Origin: Rhizobium rosettiformans W3
GTDB taxonomy: Bacteria > Pseudomonadota > Alphaproteobacteria > Rhizobiales > Rhizobiaceae
Assembly: GCF_004912135.1 (NCBI RefSeq)
Contig: NZ_STGU01000011.1
Span: 62,001 to 126,000, forward strand
DNA: 64,000 bases
Direction: 5' to 3'
Shown: positions 27,359 to 38,597 of the stretch, in pieces
How positions within the stretch are numbered: the stretch's first letter is position 1
Layout of the letters: each line of letters opens with the position of its first letter
The notes under the pieces: model-generated
Told to the model about the DNA's origin: nothing
The model's input: the letters and a program-made list of their open reading frames with translations, nothing else
Databases searched by the model: none
Position numbers and translations under genes: made by a program

Positions 27359-28681
27359 TCAGGCCGTCAGCTTGTTGATCGCGGCCTCGATCGTGAGGGT
27401 CTCGCGGGCGCCGGTCTTGCGGTCCTTGAGCTCCACTTCGCCGGCGGCGACGGCACGCGGACCGGCGATGACCTGGACGGGAACGCCGATCAGGTCGGCG
27501 GTCGCGAACTTGGTGCCCGCGCGATCGTCCGTGTCGTCATAGAGCACGTCCTTGCCGGCATTCTGCAGGGCGGTGTAGAGGCGGTCACAGGTCGTGTCGC
27601 AGCCCTCATCACCCGGCTTCATGTTGATCACAACGGCGTCGAAGGGCGCGACAGACGCCGGCCAGATGATTCCGTTCTCGTCATGCGAGGCTTCGATGAT
27701 GGCGGGAACAAGGCGTGTCGGCCCGATGCCATAGGAGCCCATGTGGACAAGGTGTTCCTTGCCATCGGGACCCTGTACCTTGGCACCCATCGGCTCGGAA
27801 TACTTCGTGCCGAAATAGAAGATGTGGCCAACCTCGATGCCGCGCGCCGAGAGGCGGTCGCTGTCCGGGATCGCACCGAAGGCGGCCTCATCATGCATTT
27901 CCGAGGTTGCGGCATAAACCGAGGTCCACTTGTCGAAGATCGACTGCAGACCGTCGACACTGTCGAAATCGGTGTCGGCTGCCGGAATATCGAAGTCGAC
28001 GAAGCTCTTGTGGCAGAAGACTTCCGATTCACCGGTATCGGCCAGGATGATGAATTCGTGGCTGTGATTGCCGCCGATCGGGCCAGTGTCGGCGCGCATC
28101 GGGATGGCGCGCAGGCCGAGACGGTCGAAGGTGCGCAGGTAGGCGACGAACATCTTGTTGTAGGAATGGATCGCGTCAGCCTGGGTGAGGTCGAAGGAAT
28201 AGGCGTCCTTCATCAGGAATTCGCGCGAGCGCATGGTGCCGAAGCGCGGCCGGATCTCGTCACGGAACTTCAGCTGGATGTGGTAGAGGTTGAGCGGCAG
28301 GCTCTTGTAGGACTTCACCGACGAGCGGAAGATGTCGGTGATCATCTCCTCGTTGGTCGGGCCGTAGAGCATGGGGCGGTCCTGCCGGTCGCGGATGCGC
28401 AGCATTTCCTTACCGTAATCCTCGTAACGACCGCTTTCCTGCCAGAGCTCGGCCGACTGCAGGGTCGGCATCGACAGCTCGATGGCACCGGCACGGTTCT
28501 GCTCTTCGCGAATGATGGCGTTGACCTTGTCGAGCACGCGCTTGCCGAGCGGCAGCCAGGAATAGATGCCCTGGCTTTGCTGGCGGATCATGCCCGTCCG
28601 CAGCATCAGGCGGTGGGAAACGATTTCCGCTTCCTTGGGATTTTCCTTGAGGATCGGCATGAAGTAGCGCGACAGACGCAT
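27359..28681 (-). CDS. proS: Prolyl-tRNA synthetase (short alphaproteobacterial type)
   Basis: Charges tRNA-Pro. It has 440 residues, the short form without the inserted editing domain of E. coli ProS. Class II motifs are visible: motif 1 [16 protein letters not shown] near 50, motif 2 [21 protein letters not shown] near 150, motif 3 [11 protein letters not shown] near 330, then the anticodon-binding domain. The start ATG 28681 gives [15 protein letters not shown], the usual rhizobial N-terminus; a longer frame to 28714 was rejected. A 500-base gap with a small-RNA candidate lies upstream. Confidence 0.95.
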   Translation of the reverse strand: MRLSRYFMPILKENPKEAEIVSHRLMLRTGMIRQQSQGIYSWLPLGKRVLDKVNAIIREEQNRAGAIELSMPTLQSAELWQESGRYEDYGKEMLRIRDRQDRPMLYGPTNEEMITDIFRSSVKSYKSLPLNLYHIQLKFRDEIRPRFGTMRSREFLMKDAYSFDLTQADAIHSYNKMFVAYLRTFDRLGLRAIPMRADTGPIGGNHSHEFIILADTGESEVFCHKSFVDFDIPAADTDFDSVDGLQSIFDKWTSVYAATSEMHDEAAFGAIPDSDRLSARGIEVGHIFYFGTKYSEPMGAKVQGPDGKEHLVHMGSYGIGPTRLVPAIIEASHDENGIIWPASVAPFDAVVINMKPGDEGCDTTCDRLYTALQNAGKDVLYDDTDDRAGTKFATADLIGVPVQVIAGPRAVAAGEVELKDRKTGARETLTIEAAINKLTA

Positions 28682-28966
28682 AACGAATTCCAGATGGTTG
28701 TCGATGCCGCACAAACGCGCGGAATCAGCGATTGAGGATGGATATCAGGAAGCGTTCATAGCCGTTTGGTCTTCAGAAGAAAACCCGCAAGCGCCGTTCA
28801 CCGTCCCTGCCCACAGCTGGGCCGATTTCGCTGCGCCAAGAGCCACCCTGGGTACAGAAATCGTGCCGACAAGCCCTGCAGATCCGGCCATTCCATGACT
28901 TTCATGCGACAAAAACATCTGCAGAAATTTTTTTTGGTGACTGTAACAAATCTGCAAGATTCAGGG

Positions 28967-28995
28967 GTGACAACGGTCACTGATTGGGCTAGGTT
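28967..28995 (+). promoter_or_regulatory. Putative promoter of the proS-adjacent small RNA
   Basis: GTGACA (28967-28972), a 17-base spacer and TAGGTT (28990-28995). The -35 region overlaps a short palindrome GTGAC-aacg-GTCAC, and the -10 lies in TGGGCT-aggttc-AGCCCA. Confidence 0.4.
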
Positions 28996-29000
28996 CAGCC

Positions 29001-29147
29001 CATAAAAGAGGCAGGGAGTTCAAATCTTTGCCACACTCGCGGTCAAGTCTTGGGAGGATCAGATCTAGGCGCGCACGTTCGCAGCCCCTTAAATGGTGAA
29101 GGATCACGCGAAGCTTCGAACAAGGTCTTTTGACCTTGTTTTTTTTT
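29001..29147 (+). ncRNA. Candidate small RNA between proS and the DUF1467 gene
   Basis: Both neighbours are on the minus strand, yet a strong plus-strand terminator stands at 29119-29147, so a plus-strand transcript must end here. A promoter-like pair at 28967-28995 predicts a start near 29001-29003, giving about 146 bases. No ORF of quality is present. From memory, the size and the place beside proS resemble the alphaproteobacterial trans-sRNA family alpha-r9 (Smr9C in S. meliloti); this identity is unverified. Confidence 0.6.
29119..29147 (+). terminator. Strong intrinsic terminator of the small RNA
   Basis: AACAAGGTC, loop TTTT, GACCTTGTT, followed by seven further T residues. The T-run is on the plus strand only. 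Confidence 0.88.
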
Positions 29148-29181
29148 GCCTTATCGACAGATGCGTCGTTGCCGTGGGAGA

Positions 29182-29460
29182 TCAGGCCTTGGGCTCAAGG
29201 CCCGGCATGATGACAGGCAAGTCATTGAAGCCTATGCCGAAATAGGCGCCGGCCACATACCAGGCGCCATAGATCAAGCCCGATACGATCGTGGTCGTCA
29301 AGAAAATGCGCAGGGCCCGGAACCGCGCAGGCGCACTCGCGACCGTCCCCGGCACGACCTCCTGCTCTTCGTCCTGAGTGCGCAGGCCAATCGGCAGGAC
29401 GGCGAACAGCGTCAGCCACCAGATCACGAAATAAACCGCCAGTCCCGACAGGATCGCCAT
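29182..29460 (-). CDS. DUF1467 family membrane protein
   Basis: A protein of 92 residues with two membrane helices (YFVIWWLTLFAVLPIGL near 10-26 and TTIVSGLIYGAWYVAGAYFG near 59-78) separated by an acidic loop. This is the pattern of DUF1467, a rhizobial protein next to mce. The start at ATG 29460 gives a normal N-terminus; the frame extended to 29538 was rejected. The function is unknown. Confidence 0.88.
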   Translation of the reverse strand: MAILSGLAVYFVIWWLTLFAVLPIGLRTQDEEQEVVPGTVASAPARFRALRIFLTTTIVSGLIYGAWYVAGAYFGIGFNDLPVIMPGLEPKA

Positions 29461-29606
29461 GATGTCTCGCTCCAGACTTGAGCGGCAGGTCCCTACCTGC
29501 GCCGTCCGTCTCCTATAAGCGCGGATGTTATCCGGCACAAAGACAAAAGAGTCGCAGGCCGGATTTGCCAGCGATCAAGAAGACTTCATCGCGGCGTGAC
29601 TGCGCT

Positions 29607-30011
29607 TCAGACCTGTTCGAGCTCGATCAGGGTGCCGAAGAAGTCCTTGGGATGGAGGAAGAGGACCGGCTTGCCATGGGCACCGATCTTCGGCTCGCCG
29701 CTGCCGAGCACCCGGGCGCCGGATGCGGAGAGCTGGTCGCGAGCGGCGAGGATGTCGTTCACCTCGTAGCAGATGTGGTGCATGCCACCTGCCGGGTTCT
29801 TTTCGAGGAAGGCAGCGATCGGGGAGGCCTCGCCGAGCGGCTCCAGGAGTTCCACCTTGGTGTTCTCCAGCTCGACGAAGACGACGGTCACCCCATGCTC
29901 GGGCAAAGCCTGCGCCTGGGAGACCTTGGCACCCAGCGTGTCGCGATAGCTCGCGGTCGCCATAGCGAGATCCGGGACGGCAATGGCGATGTGATTGACG
30001 CGGCCGAGCAT
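29607..30011 (-). CDS. mce: Methylmalonyl-CoA epimerase
   Basis: Interconverts (R)- and (S)-methylmalonyl-CoA in propionate metabolism. It has 134 residues and a vicinal-oxygen-chelate fold. The metal ligands are probably H7 of RVNHIAIAV, H82 of GMHHICYEV and E131 of LIELEQV. The start is ATG 30011, because GGAGGAAG sits just upstream and itself overlaps an in-frame ATG at 30023. It follows rnj by about 55 bases in the same orientation. Confidence 0.92.
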   Translation of the reverse strand: MLGRVNHIAIAVPDLAMATASYRDTLGAKVSQAQALPEHGVTVVFVELENTKVELLEPLGEASPIAAFLEKNPAGGMHHICYEVNDILAARDQLSASGARVLGSGEPKIGAHGKPVLFLHPKDFFGTLIELEQV

Positions 30012-30066
30012 TTCTTCCTCCATACGTTGCGGGCAAAGATTAGGTCATCCCTGCCCGCGCCGTCCC

Positions 30067-31734
30067 TCAGACTTTGGTCAGGAAGACCGTGACCACGGGC
30101 TTCTTGCCCCAGGCCTCGTTGGCGGTGGAGCGGACTGCCCGGCGAACGGCTTCGCGAACGGTCTCCAGATCCTTCCGGCGGCTGCGCGGGATGCTTTCAA
30201 CGGCACCGAGGACCGCATCATAGAGCGTGTCTTCCATCGACTCGCCCTCGTCATCATATTCCGGCAGACCGAAGGGCACGACTTCGGGATCGCCGAGGAA
30301 GTCGAAGCGGCTGTCGAGCAAGACGCTGACGGCCACGTGGCCGACATAAGCCAGCTTCTTGCGGTCGGCGATGCCCATTTCCTCAATGTCGCCAACCAGC
30401 TTGCCGTCCTTGTAGACGCGGCCGAAGGGCGCCTGATCGATCACCTCGGCCGGACCGGGAGCAAGCCGCAGAACATCGCCGTTGCGGACGCGAGGAACGG
30501 TCGGAATGCCGGCCTGCAGCGCGAGCTCCTTCTGGGCGACCAGATGCGCTGCCTCACCATGCACCGGCACGAGGATCTGCGGGCGGACCCACTCGTACAT
30601 CTTCAGGAGCTCGTTGCGGCGGGGGTGTCCAGAGACATGCACCAGCGCCTCGTTGTCGGTGACGATGTGCACGCCCTGCTCGATCAGACCGTTCTTGATC
30701 TCCAGGATCGCCTTCTCATTGCCCGGGATTGCGCGGGACGAGAACACCACAGTGTCGCCCGAGGTGAGAGCCACATTGCGCATCTCGTCGCGCGAGAGCT
30801 TGGCGAGTGCCGCACGCGGCTCGCCCTGGCTGCCGGTCAGGATGACGACGATCTTGTCGCGCGGGATGAAGCCGTATTCGTCTTCGGCGATGAAGGGCTT
30901 GATGCCCTGCATGATGCCGATGTCCTGAGCCACATTCGTGACCCGCTTCAGCGAGCTGCCGAGCAGCAGAACTTCGCGACCGGCAGCCTCGGCGGCCTGG
31001 GCGATCGAGCGGATGCGGCCGACATTCGAGGAGAAGGTGGTGATCGCAACACGGCCCTCTGCCGCTTCGATGATCTTCTGCAGGCCTGCGGAGACTTCCT
31101 CCTCGGAGGGGGACACGCCGTCACGCACGGCATTCGTCGAGTCGCAGAGCAGTGCCAGCACGCCTTCGTCGCCGACGGCGCGGAAGCGGGCTTCGTCGGT
31201 CAGCGGCCCGAGCGAGGGGTTATGGTCGATCTTCCAATCACCGGTATGCACGACATTGCCGAGCGGCGTGCGGATGACGAGCGACATCGGCTCGGGGATC
31301 GAGTGGTTGACGCCGATCGCCTCGATCTCGAAGGGACCGACATTGATGCGGTCGCCCTGCTTGAAGGGCGTGATCGGGATTTCGGCGCGCGAGCCTTCAT
31401 AGTCGCGCTTGGCTTCCAGCATGCCGGCCGTAAAGCGCGAGGCGTAGACCGGCACGTTGAGGCCCGGCCAGAGGTCGTTCAGAGCGCCGTAATGGTCTTC
31501 ATGGGCATGGGTGATGATGATGCCCTTGAGGTTCTTCTTCTGCTTCTTGATGAATTCGATATCCGGAAGAACCAGATCGACGCCCGGCAGATCGGGACCG
31601 GCGAAGGTCACGCCGCAGTCGACCATGATCCACTGTCGATTGGACGGCGGTCCATAGCCGTACAATGCGAGGTTCATGCCGATTTCACCCACGCCGCCCA
31701 GCGGCAGGAAAACCAGTTCGTCGTTATTGGCCAT
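30067..31734 (-). CDS. rnj: Ribonuclease J
   Basis: Metallo-beta-lactamase ribonuclease with 5'-exo and endo activity, used in rhizobia for 23S/5S rRNA 5' maturation and mRNA turnover. It has 555 residues, with the zinc motif HAHEDH at 76-81, the later VHTGDWKIDH, and the beta-CASP block with ILTGSQGEPRAAL and HVSGHPRRNELL. The start MANNDELVFLPLGGVGEIGMN is typical. It lies 18 bases after birA in the minus-strand operon continuing from nuoN. Confidence 0.95.
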   Translation of the reverse strand: MANNDELVFLPLGGVGEIGMNLALYGYGPPSNRQWIMVDCGVTFAGPDLPGVDLVLPDIEFIKKQKKNLKGIIITHAHEDHYGALNDLWPGLNVPVYASRFTAGMLEAKRDYEGSRAEIPITPFKQGDRINVGPFEIEAIGVNHSIPEPMSLVIRTPLGNVVHTGDWKIDHNPSLGPLTDEARFRAVGDEGVLALLCDSTNAVRDGVSPSEEEVSAGLQKIIEAAEGRVAITTFSSNVGRIRSIAQAAEAAGREVLLLGSSLKRVTNVAQDIGIMQGIKPFIAEDEYGFIPRDKIVVILTGSQGEPRAALAKLSRDEMRNVALTSGDTVVFSSRAIPGNEKAILEIKNGLIEQGVHIVTDNEALVHVSGHPRRNELLKMYEWVRPQILVPVHGEAAHLVAQKELALQAGIPTVPRVRNGDVLRLAPGPAEVIDQAPFGRVYKDGKLVGDIEEMGIADRKKLAYVGHVAVSVLLDSRFDFLGDPEVVPFGLPEYDDEGESMEDTLYDAVLGAVESIPRSRRKDLETVREAVRRAVRSTANEAWGKKPVVTVFLTKV

Positions 31735-31752
31735 TCTTACTTCCGATCCAGT

Positions 31753-32520
31753 CTACCCGAAAAACACATCTCCGGCCGCGACCGACATCATTCCGTCGGG
31801 GCCCCGGTCGAGCAACAAAATTCCCTTATCATCGATTCCGGAAAAGATACCGGAAATCGAGCGGTCCGGCAGGTTCACCGTGATTTTCTCACCAATGCCA
31901 CAGGCGACACGGCGCCAGCGGCGAACAATTTCGGCGATCCCCCTGCCCTCATCCCAGACGGAGAGCACCTCTGCCATTTCGGCAAAAAGATGCGCAAAGA
32001 ACTCTGGTGGCGAGATCGACGCCCCCTGGTCGGCGAGCGAGGTCACCGGGTAGAGCGTGACATCCGGGCGGTGGGCGATGTTGATGCCGATGCCGATCGC
32101 GAGCGCCATGCGACCGTCCGAGAGGCGCTCTGCCTCGAGCAGAATGCCTGACGTCTTCTGGCGGCCGATCAACACGTCGTTGGGCCACTTGATTTCCACG
32201 ACCTCGCCGCCTGGCGGCATGACCGATTGCACGGCGGCATGGACGGCAAGCGCTACGGCGAGCGGCAAGGACCCCAGATCTTCTGGCGGTGCCGGATCGA
32301 TCAGCAGAAGTGTCGAATAGAGATTGCCACGCTCCGACACCCATGGCCGACCGCGGCGGCCGCGGCCGCCGGTCTGGCGCTCGGCTGTCAGCCACAGAAA
32401 ACCGGAATCGCCCGCGCGAGCGCGGGCGAATGCTTCCGTATTGGTGGACGAGACTTCGTCTAAGGCTTCGTGCCGGAAATCGTCGAGCGAGATCCGGCCC
32501 GGTCTACCGAGGCTGGTCAA
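31753..32520 (-). CDS. birA: Biotin-[acetyl-CoA-carboxylase] ligase
   Basis: Attaches biotin to the carboxyl carrier protein. It has 255 residues with [11 protein letters not shown] near 24 and the biotinyl-AMP loop [11 protein letters not shown] near 50-60, then [17 protein letters not shown] and a small C-terminal domain. The N-terminal repressor helix-turn-helix of E. coli BirA is absent. The start is TTG at 32518-32520, overlapping the nuoN stop (TTGA), so it is coupled to the end of the nuo operon. Confidence 0.93.
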   Translation of the reverse strand: MTSLGRPGRISLDDFRHEALDEVSSTNTEAFARARAGDSGFLWLTAERQTGGRGRRGRPWVSERGNLYSTLLLIDPAPPEDLGSLPLAVALAVHAAVQSVMPPGGEVVEIKWPNDVLIGRQKTSGILLEAERLSDGRMALAIGIGINIAHRPDVTLYPVTSLADQGASISPPEFFAHLFAEMAEVLSVWDEGRGIAEIVRRWRRVACGIGEKITVNLPDRSISGIFSGIDDKGILLLDRGPDGMMSVAAGDVFFG

Positions 32521-33962
32521 TTAAACAACGTCTTTGCAGCAGCTTCCGCGGCCGTGCCGAGCGGGCCGCCGAAGAGGACATAACCAACCACGAAGAGGCC
32601 GGAGAGACCGAAGACGAGACGCAGCTCGACGGCCGTACGGGCGAACTCACCCTTGGCTTCGTCGAACCACATGACCTTGATGATGCGCAGGTAGTAGTAG
32701 GCACCGATGACCGAGGCCAGAACACCGATGATGGCGAGCGCATAGAGCTTGGCTTCGATGGCGGCCACGAAGACGAAGTACTTGGCGAAGAAGCCTGCGA
32801 GCGGCGGAATGCCGGCGAGCGAGAACATCAGCGCGGTCAGCACGAAGGCCATGAAGGGACGCGTGGTCGAAAGGCCGGCGAGATCGTCGATATTCTCGAC
32901 ATTGCCGCCTTCCTTCTGGCGCATCGCCATGATGCAGGCGAAGGTGCCGAGCGTCATCACCAGATAGATCATCATGTAGAGCAGGACGCCGGCGACGCCG
33001 GTGTCATTGCCGGCGGCGAGACCGACCAGCGCATACCCCATGTGACCGATGGAGGAATAGGCCATCAGTCGCTTGATGTTCTTCTGGCCGATGGCGGCGA
33101 CAGAGCCGAGCACCATCGAGGCGATCGCGATGAACACGACGATCTGCTGCCATTCGGCGAAGATCGGCAGGAAGGCATCGATGACGATACGGACGAAGAT
33201 CGCCATGGCGCCGATCTTCGGGGCAGCCGCCAGGAAGGCGGTGACCGGAGTCGGTGCGCCCTCGTAGACATCCGGCGTCCACATGTGGAACGGCACAGCC
33301 GAGATCTTGAATGCCAGACCGGCCAACACGAAGACGAGGCCGAAGATCAGGCCGAGCGACGGTTCGCCAGTCGAGAGGACAGCAGCGATTTCATCGAAGC
33401 CGGTGTTGCCGGTGAAGCCATAGACCAGCGACATGCCGTAGAGCAGCATGCCCGAGGACAGGGCGCCGAGGACGAAGTACTTCAGACCAGCTTCGGTGGA
33501 ACGCAGGCTGTCGCGGTTGATCGCGGCGACGACGTAGAGCGCGAGCGACTGCAGTTCGAGCGCCATGTAGAGCGTGATCAGGTCGTTGGCCGAGATCATC
33601 AGCATGACGCCGAGCGTCGCGAGCACCAGCAGGACCGGGAACTCGAACTTGTCGAGATGGTCGTAGCGGGCATGGCCGACTGCCATGATCATCGCCGTCA
33701 CCGAACCGATGAGGGCGAGGATCTTCATGAACTTGGCATAGCCGTCGGCGAGATAGGCGCCGTTGAAGGCTTCGCCTTCGTTGCCGGCGAAGAGCAACCA
33801 GGCGCCGGAGAAGATCAGAAGCGCGATCGCAAGGCCCGTGACGACACTGTTCGACCGATCGCCCGAAAACACGCCGATCATGAGCAGCACCATGGCGCCC
33901 ACGGCCAGGATCAATTCCGGCGTGACCAGATGCAGGCTAGCAATGAGAGTTTCAACGGTCAT
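32517..33962 (-). CDS. nuoN: NADH-quinone oxidoreductase subunit N
   Basis: Antiporter-like membrane subunit of complex I. It has 481 residues and about 14 helices, with conserved [26 protein letters not shown] sequence (here near 225) and [10 protein letters not shown] in the C-terminal half. The start is ATG 33962; a TTG two codons upstream is also in frame. It is the last nuo gene, and birA follows with an overlap. Confidence 0.96.
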   Translation of the reverse strand: MTVETLIASLHLVTPELILAVGAMVLLMIGVFSGDRSNSVVTGLAIALLIFSGAWLLFAGNEGEAFNGAYLADGYAKFMKILALIGSVTAMIMAVGHARYDHLDKFEFPVLLVLATLGVMLMISANDLITLYMALELQSLALYVVAAINRDSLRSTEAGLKYFVLGALSSGMLLYGMSLVYGFTGNTGFDEIAAVLSTGEPSLGLIFGLVFVLAGLAFKISAVPFHMWTPDVYEGAPTPVTAFLAAAPKIGAMAIFVRIVIDAFLPIFAEWQQIVVFIAIASMVLGSVAAIGQKNIKRLMAYSSIGHMGYALVGLAAGNDTGVAGVLLYMMIYLVMTLGTFACIMAMRQKEGGNVENIDDLAGLSTTRPFMAFVLTALMFSLAGIPPLAGFFAKYFVFVAAIEAKLYALAIIGVLASVIGAYYYLRIIKVMWFDEAKGEFARTAVELRLVFGLSGLFVVGYVLFGGPLGTAAEAAAKTLFN

Positions 33963-33980
33963 GTCCAAAGGATCCTGTCG

Positions 33981-35492
33981 TCAGTTCGCAATCAGCGCCA
34001 GGGACTGGGCTGCTTGCAAGGCTGCGGAGTAGTTGTTCACCAGATTGTCGACGGAAGCGGCGGTCGCATCGAGGATGGGAGCCGGATAGACGCCGAAGAA
34101 GATGGTGAGTGCGATCAGCGGGTAGAGAACCAGCTTTTCGCGAGCGGAAAGGTCGAGCATCGCCTTCAGGCTTTCCTTCTCCAGCGCACCGAAGACCACC
34201 CGGCGGTAAAGCCAGAGCGCGTAGGCTGCCGAGAGGATGACGCCGGTGGCGGCAAAGAGCGCAACCCAGGTGTTGACGCGGAAGACGCCGATCAGGGTCA
34301 GGAATTCGCCGATGAAGCCCGAGGTGCCCGGAAGGCCGACATTGGCCATGGTGAAGACCATGAAGGCCAGCGCGTATTTCGGCATGTTGTTGACCAGACC
34401 ACCATAGGCCGCGATCTCGCGGGTGTGGAGACGGTCATAGATCACGCCGACGCAGAGGAAGAGCGCGCCGGAGACGAAGCCGTGGCTGATCATCTGGAAG
34501 ATCGCACCCTGCACGCCCTGCTGGTTGGCGGCGAAGATACCCATGGTCACGTAACCCATATGGGCGACGGAGGAATAGGCGATCAGCTTCTTGATGTCTT
34601 CCTGCATCATCGCGACCAGCGAGGTGTAGATGATGGCGATGACCGACAGCGCGAAGACGAAGGGCGCGAACATGTCGGAGGCCAGCGGGAACATCGGCAG
34701 CGAGAAGCGCAGGAAGCCGTAGCCGCCAAGCTTCAGGAGGATGCCCGCCAGGATGACGGAGCCGGCCGTCGGTGCCTGAACGTGTGCGTCCGGCAGCCAG
34801 GTATGAACAGGCCACATCGGCATCTTCACCGCGAAGGACGCGAAGAAGGCAAGCCAGAGCCAGGTCTGCATCTGCGGCGGGAAGTCGTGCTGCAGAAGCG
34901 CTGCGATATCGGTCGTGCCGGCATCCCAGTACATGGCCATGATGGCGAGCAGCATCAGCACCGAGCCGAGCAGCGTGTAGAGGAAGAACTTGTAGGACGC
35001 GTAGACGCGATCCTTGCCACCCCAGACGCCGATGATGATGAACATCGGGATCAGGCCGGCTTCGAAGAAGACGTAGAAGAGCACGATGTCGAGCGACACG
35101 AAGACGCCGATCATCAGGGTCTCGAGCACCAGGAAGGCGATCATGTATTCCTTCAGGCGCTTCTCGACCGAAGTCCAGCTCGCGAGAATGCAGAAGGGCA
35201 TGAGCAGCGTCGTCAGGATGACGAAGAGCATCGAGATGCCGTCGACGCCGACATGGTAGGAGATCCCTGTGCCGAGCCAGGAATGCTTCTCAACCATCTG
35301 GAAGCCGACATTGGAATTGTCGAAGTTGATCCAGATGAAGAGCGACACGACGAAGGTGAAGACCGTCGTCAGCAGCGAGACGTTCAGGATGTTGCGGCGG
35401 CCGAGAGAGGTGTCACCACGGGTCAGCAGAAGCAGAGCCACGCCGACCAGAGGAAGGAAGGTGACCGTCGAGAGAATGGGCCAATCGGTCAT
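33981..35492 (-). CDS. nuoM: NADH-quinone oxidoreductase subunit M
   Basis: Antiporter-like proton-pumping subunit of complex I, 503 residues. The conserved lysine region [20 protein letters not shown] is near 227-246. [16 protein letters not shown] is also characteristic. The ATG overlaps the nuoL stop by one base (TGATG), so translation is coupled. Confidence 0.96.
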   Translation of the reverse strand: MTDWPILSTVTFLPLVGVALLLLTRGDTSLGRRNILNVSLLTTVFTFVVSLFIWINFDNSNVGFQMVEKHSWLGTGISYHVGVDGISMLFVILTTLLMPFCILASWTSVEKRLKEYMIAFLVLETLMIGVFVSLDIVLFYVFFEAGLIPMFIIIGVWGGKDRVYASYKFFLYTLLGSVLMLLAIMAMYWDAGTTDIAALLQHDFPPQMQTWLWLAFFASFAVKMPMWPVHTWLPDAHVQAPTAGSVILAGILLKLGGYGFLRFSLPMFPLASDMFAPFVFALSVIAIIYTSLVAMMQEDIKKLIAYSSVAHMGYVTMGIFAANQQGVQGAIFQMISHGFVSGALFLCVGVIYDRLHTREIAAYGGLVNNMPKYALAFMVFTMANVGLPGTSGFIGEFLTLIGVFRVNTWVALFAATGVILSAAYALWLYRRVVFGALEKESLKAMLDLSAREKLVLYPLIALTIFFGVYPAPILDATAASVDNLVNNYSAALQAAQSLALIAN

Positions 35493-37486
35493 CAGAGGGA
35501 GCTCCCGAGCATCATCCAGGTAACGAGGGCCGCAATGCCGATGAGCATCGCGAAGGCATAGTGGTAGAGGTAGCCGGACTGCAGGCGGACGACCTTCTGG
35601 GTCAGGCCGCCGACGGCCGAGGCAACGCCGTTCGGGCCATAGGCGTCGATTGTGGCAACGTCACCCTTCTTCCAGAGGAAGCGGCCAAGTGCCTTGGCAG
35701 AACGAACGAAGAGGAAGTCGTAGAGCTCGTCGAAGTACCACTTGTTGAGCAGGAACTGGTAGAGCATCCACTGCTGTTCCGCGAGCTTCTTCGGTGCCGA
35801 CGGGTTCTTGATATACATGTACCAGGCGGTGACGAAGCCGAGCGCCATGGCGACGAACGGGCTCCATTTCACCCACTTCGGCACTTCATGATACTCTTCG
35901 AGGATCGTGTTGGTCGGCAGCGTGAAGAGTGCGCCCTTCCAGAATTCGGCATAGTGGTGGCCGAAGAAGTAGTCGTGGAAGATCACGCCAGCAACGACTG
36001 CACCAATGCCGAGCAGAAGCAGCGGCAGCAGCATGACCATCGGCGATTCATGGACATGGTGCATGACATCAGCGGAAGCGCGCGGCTTGCCGAAGAAGGT
36101 CATGAAGGCCAGCCGCCAGGAATAGAAGCTGGTGAAGAGCGCTGCGATCACCAGCAGGGTGAAGGCAAAGCCGCCGACAGCCGAATGCGAGGCGAAGGCA
36201 GACTCGATGATCGCGTCCTTCGAGAAGAAGCCGGCAAAGCCGATGATCGTGCCGGGGATACCGACGCCGGTCAGCGCCAGCGTGCCGATCGTCATCGCCC
36301 AGAAGGTATAGGGGATGTGCTTGCGCAGGCCACCCATGTAACGCATGTCCTGCTCGCCATCGACGGCGTGGATGACGGAGCCCGCACCCAAGAACAGGAG
36401 CGCCTTGAAGAAGGCGTGCGTGAAGAGGTGGAAGACGGCCGCGCCATAGGCGCCGACGCCGAGTGCCACGAACATGTAACCGAGCTGCGAGCAGGTCGAA
36501 TAGGCAATGACGCGCTTGATGTCGTTCTGCACGAGGCCGACGGTCGCGGCGAAGAAGGCCGTGATCGCACCGACGATGGTGACGATGGTCAGCGCATCCG
36601 GCGAAAGTTCGAAGATCGGTGACATGCGGGCGACGAGGAAGACGCCGGCGGTGACCATGGTCGCGGCATGAATGAGAGCCGAGACCGGGGTCGGGCCTTC
36701 CATGGCGTCCGGCAGCCAGGTGTGCAGCAGGAACTGGGCCGACTTACCCATCGCGCCCATGAAGAGCAGCAGGCAGGCGCCGGTCAGCGCATGGCTGCGG
36801 TCGAGTTCGAGACCGAAGAGGTTCAGCACGACTTCCGGAGCCGCATTCGGGTCGGCCGGCAGGTAGGACTGGGCCGAGGCGAAGATGGTCTCGAAGTTGA
36901 TCGAGCCGAACATCACGAAGATGGCGGAGATGCCGAGAATGAAGCCGAAGTCACCGACGCGGTTGACGATGAAGGCCTTCATGGCGGCAGCCGACGCCGA
37001 CGGCTTCTTGAACCAGAAACCGATCAGCAGATAGGACGCGAGGCCCACGCCTTCCCAGCCGAAGAACATCTGCAGCAGGTTGTCCGACGTGATGAGCATG
37101 AGCATCGCGAAGGTGAAGAGCGAGAGGTAGGCGAAGAAGCGCGGCCGATGCGGATCATGATGCATGTAGCCGATCGAGTAGAGGTGCACGAGGCACGACA
37201 CCGAGTTCACGACGACGAACATGACGGCGGTCAGCGTGTCTACGCGGAAGGCCCATTCGACGTCGATGCCGCCGGACTGGATCCAGCGCAGAACCGGAAC
37301 CTTGATGACCTCGTGGGCCTCATGGCTCATGGCGACGTTGAAGAAGACGATCCAGGAGAGCACCGCGACGATGATCATCAGACCGGTGGTGACGTATTCC
37401 GAAGCCTTGGCGCCGATCTGTCGACCGAACAGGCCGGCGATCAGGAAGCCGATCAGGGGGAGAAAGACGATAGCCTTGTAGATCAT
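35492..37486 (-). CDS. nuoL: NADH-quinone oxidoreductase subunit L
   Basis: Largest antiporter-like subunit of complex I, 664 residues. [20 protein letters not shown] near 250-269 marks the proton channel. The C-terminal lateral-helix extension expected for NuoL is present, ending in a membrane anchor. It starts 7 bases after nuoK. Confidence 0.96.
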   Translation of the reverse strand: MIYKAIVFLPLIGFLIAGLFGRQIGAKASEYVTTGLMIIVAVLSWIVFFNVAMSHEAHEVIKVPVLRWIQSGGIDVEWAFRVDTLTAVMFVVVNSVSCLVHLYSIGYMHHDPHRPRFFAYLSLFTFAMLMLITSDNLLQMFFGWEGVGLASYLLIGFWFKKPSASAAAMKAFIVNRVGDFGFILGISAIFVMFGSINFETIFASAQSYLPADPNAAPEVVLNLFGLELDRSHALTGACLLLFMGAMGKSAQFLLHTWLPDAMEGPTPVSALIHAATMVTAGVFLVARMSPIFELSPDALTIVTIVGAITAFFAATVGLVQNDIKRVIAYSTCSQLGYMFVALGVGAYGAAVFHLFTHAFFKALLFLGAGSVIHAVDGEQDMRYMGGLRKHIPYTFWAMTIGTLALTGVGIPGTIIGFAGFFSKDAIIESAFASHSAVGGFAFTLLVIAALFTSFYSWRLAFMTFFGKPRASADVMHHVHESPMVMLLPLLLLGIGAVVAGVIFHDYFFGHHYAEFWKGALFTLPTNTILEEYHEVPKWVKWSPFVAMALGFVTAWYMYIKNPSAPKKLAEQQWMLYQFLLNKWYFDELYDFLFVRSAKALGRFLWKKGDVATIDAYGPNGVASAVGGLTQKVVRLQSGYLYHYAFAMLIGIAALVTWMMLGSSL

Positions 37487-37493
37487 GACCCGA

Positions 37494-37802
37494 TCAGCCC
37501 TTCATCATGTTGACGTCTTCGACGGCGATGGAGCCGCGATTACGGTAGAAGACCACCAGGATCGCGAGACCGATGGCCGCTTCAGCGGCCGCGACCGTCA
37601 GGATAAACAGCGCGAAGACCTGGCCGACGAGGTCGCCGAGGAAGGTCGAGAAGGCCACCATGTTGATGTTGACGGCGAGCAGGATCAGCTCGACCGACAT
37701 CAGGATGACGATGACGTTCTTGCGGTTCAGGAAGATACCGAAGACGCCGAGGGTGAAGAGGATGGCACTGACCGTGAGGTAGTGGGAAAGACCGATTTCC
37801 AT
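37494..37802 (-). CDS. nuoK: NADH-quinone oxidoreductase subunit K
   Basis: A three-helix membrane subunit of 102 residues, with the conserved glutamates in [11 protein letters not shown] near 35-45 and [12 protein letters not shown] near 70-80. The start is ATG 37802, giving [19 protein letters not shown], the usual N-terminus. Confidence 0.96.
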   Translation of the reverse strand: MEIGLSHYLTVSAILFTLGVFGIFLNRKNVIVILMSVELILLAVNINMVAFSTFLGDLVGQVFALFILTVAAAEAAIGLAILVVFYRNRGSIAVEDVNMMKG

Positions 37803-37830
37803 TTTTCTGTTCCTTGACCTCGTGCTCGGC

Positions 37831-38445
37831 TTAGACGCCCTGGCCCGGCTTGACCTTGACCACCTTGACGGCAGTCTCGGGCGTGCGGGCGACCTGGGCG
37901 GAGATGTCCTGGCGCTTGACATTTGTGCGGTGGCGGAGCGTCAGCACGATCGCGCCGATCATGGCGACGAAGAGGACGAGGCCCGCAATCTGGAAGAAGA
38001 AGACGTAGTCCGTGTAGAGGACGTCACCGAGCGACTGCGTGTTCTGCCGTTCAGCCACGGCCGGGATCGGCTGGGTGATCGCGTTCAGCGCTTCCGGGCT
38101 GATCGTGCTGCCGCCGATGACGACGACCAGCTCGACCGCGACGATCAGGCCGATCAGGGCACCGATGGGCGCATATTTTGCAGCCCCTGCCCTCAACTCC
38201 GTGAAGTCGATGTCGAGCATCATGACGACGAAGAGGAAGAGAACCGCAACCGCGCCGACATAGACGACCAAGAGGATCATCGCGAGGAATTCAGCCCCGG
38301 TCAGCAGCAGAAGGCCCGATGCGTTGATGAAGGTCAGAATGAGGAACAGGACCGAATGGACCGGGTTCCGAGCCGATATCACCATGAAGGCCGAAGCCAC
38401 CGCGACAAAGGCGAAGAGATAGAAAAAGAGAGCCTGAAGACCCAT
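37831..38445 (-). CDS. nuoJ: NADH-quinone oxidoreductase subunit J
   Basis: A five-helix membrane subunit of 204 residues. The conserved [13 protein letters not shown] is near 24-36 and [25 protein letters not shown] helix 3 (near 51-71) carries the pi-bulge region of complex I. The C-terminal tail is basic. A 150-base gap separates it from nuoI upstream. Confidence 0.95.
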   Translation of the reverse strand: MGLQALFFYLFAFVAVASAFMVISARNPVHSVLFLILTFINASGLLLLTGAEFLAMILLVVYVGAVAVLFLFVVMMLDIDFTELRAGAAKYAPIGALIGLIVAVELVVVIGGSTISPEALNAITQPIPAVAERQNTQSLGDVLYTDYVFFFQIAGLVLFVAMIGAIVLTLRHRTNVKRQDISAQVARTPETAVKVVKVKPGQGV

Positions 38446-38597
38446 GTTGGTGCCTTTTCATCTTCCCCCGGACGAGGGCCCTGCCCCGCCGCCCGATTAG
38501 GCGTGACCGATATCCCCATCGGCACGCCCGTTACAAATTTCATCATGTGCCCCGGCGAAGCCCCGCGCTCCGCCTGAGGCGATCGATCCCGAGGGGA

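Noticed and set aside
29995..32151. 718-codon plus-strand frame
   Set aside because: Shadow of rnj and birA; the opposite strand has clear conserved motifs.
32289..35561. 1090-codon open frame on the plus strand
   Set aside because: It is exactly antisense to nuoN and nuoM, has no ribosome binding site, and is a long run of charged residues of the kind GC-rich codon bias creates.
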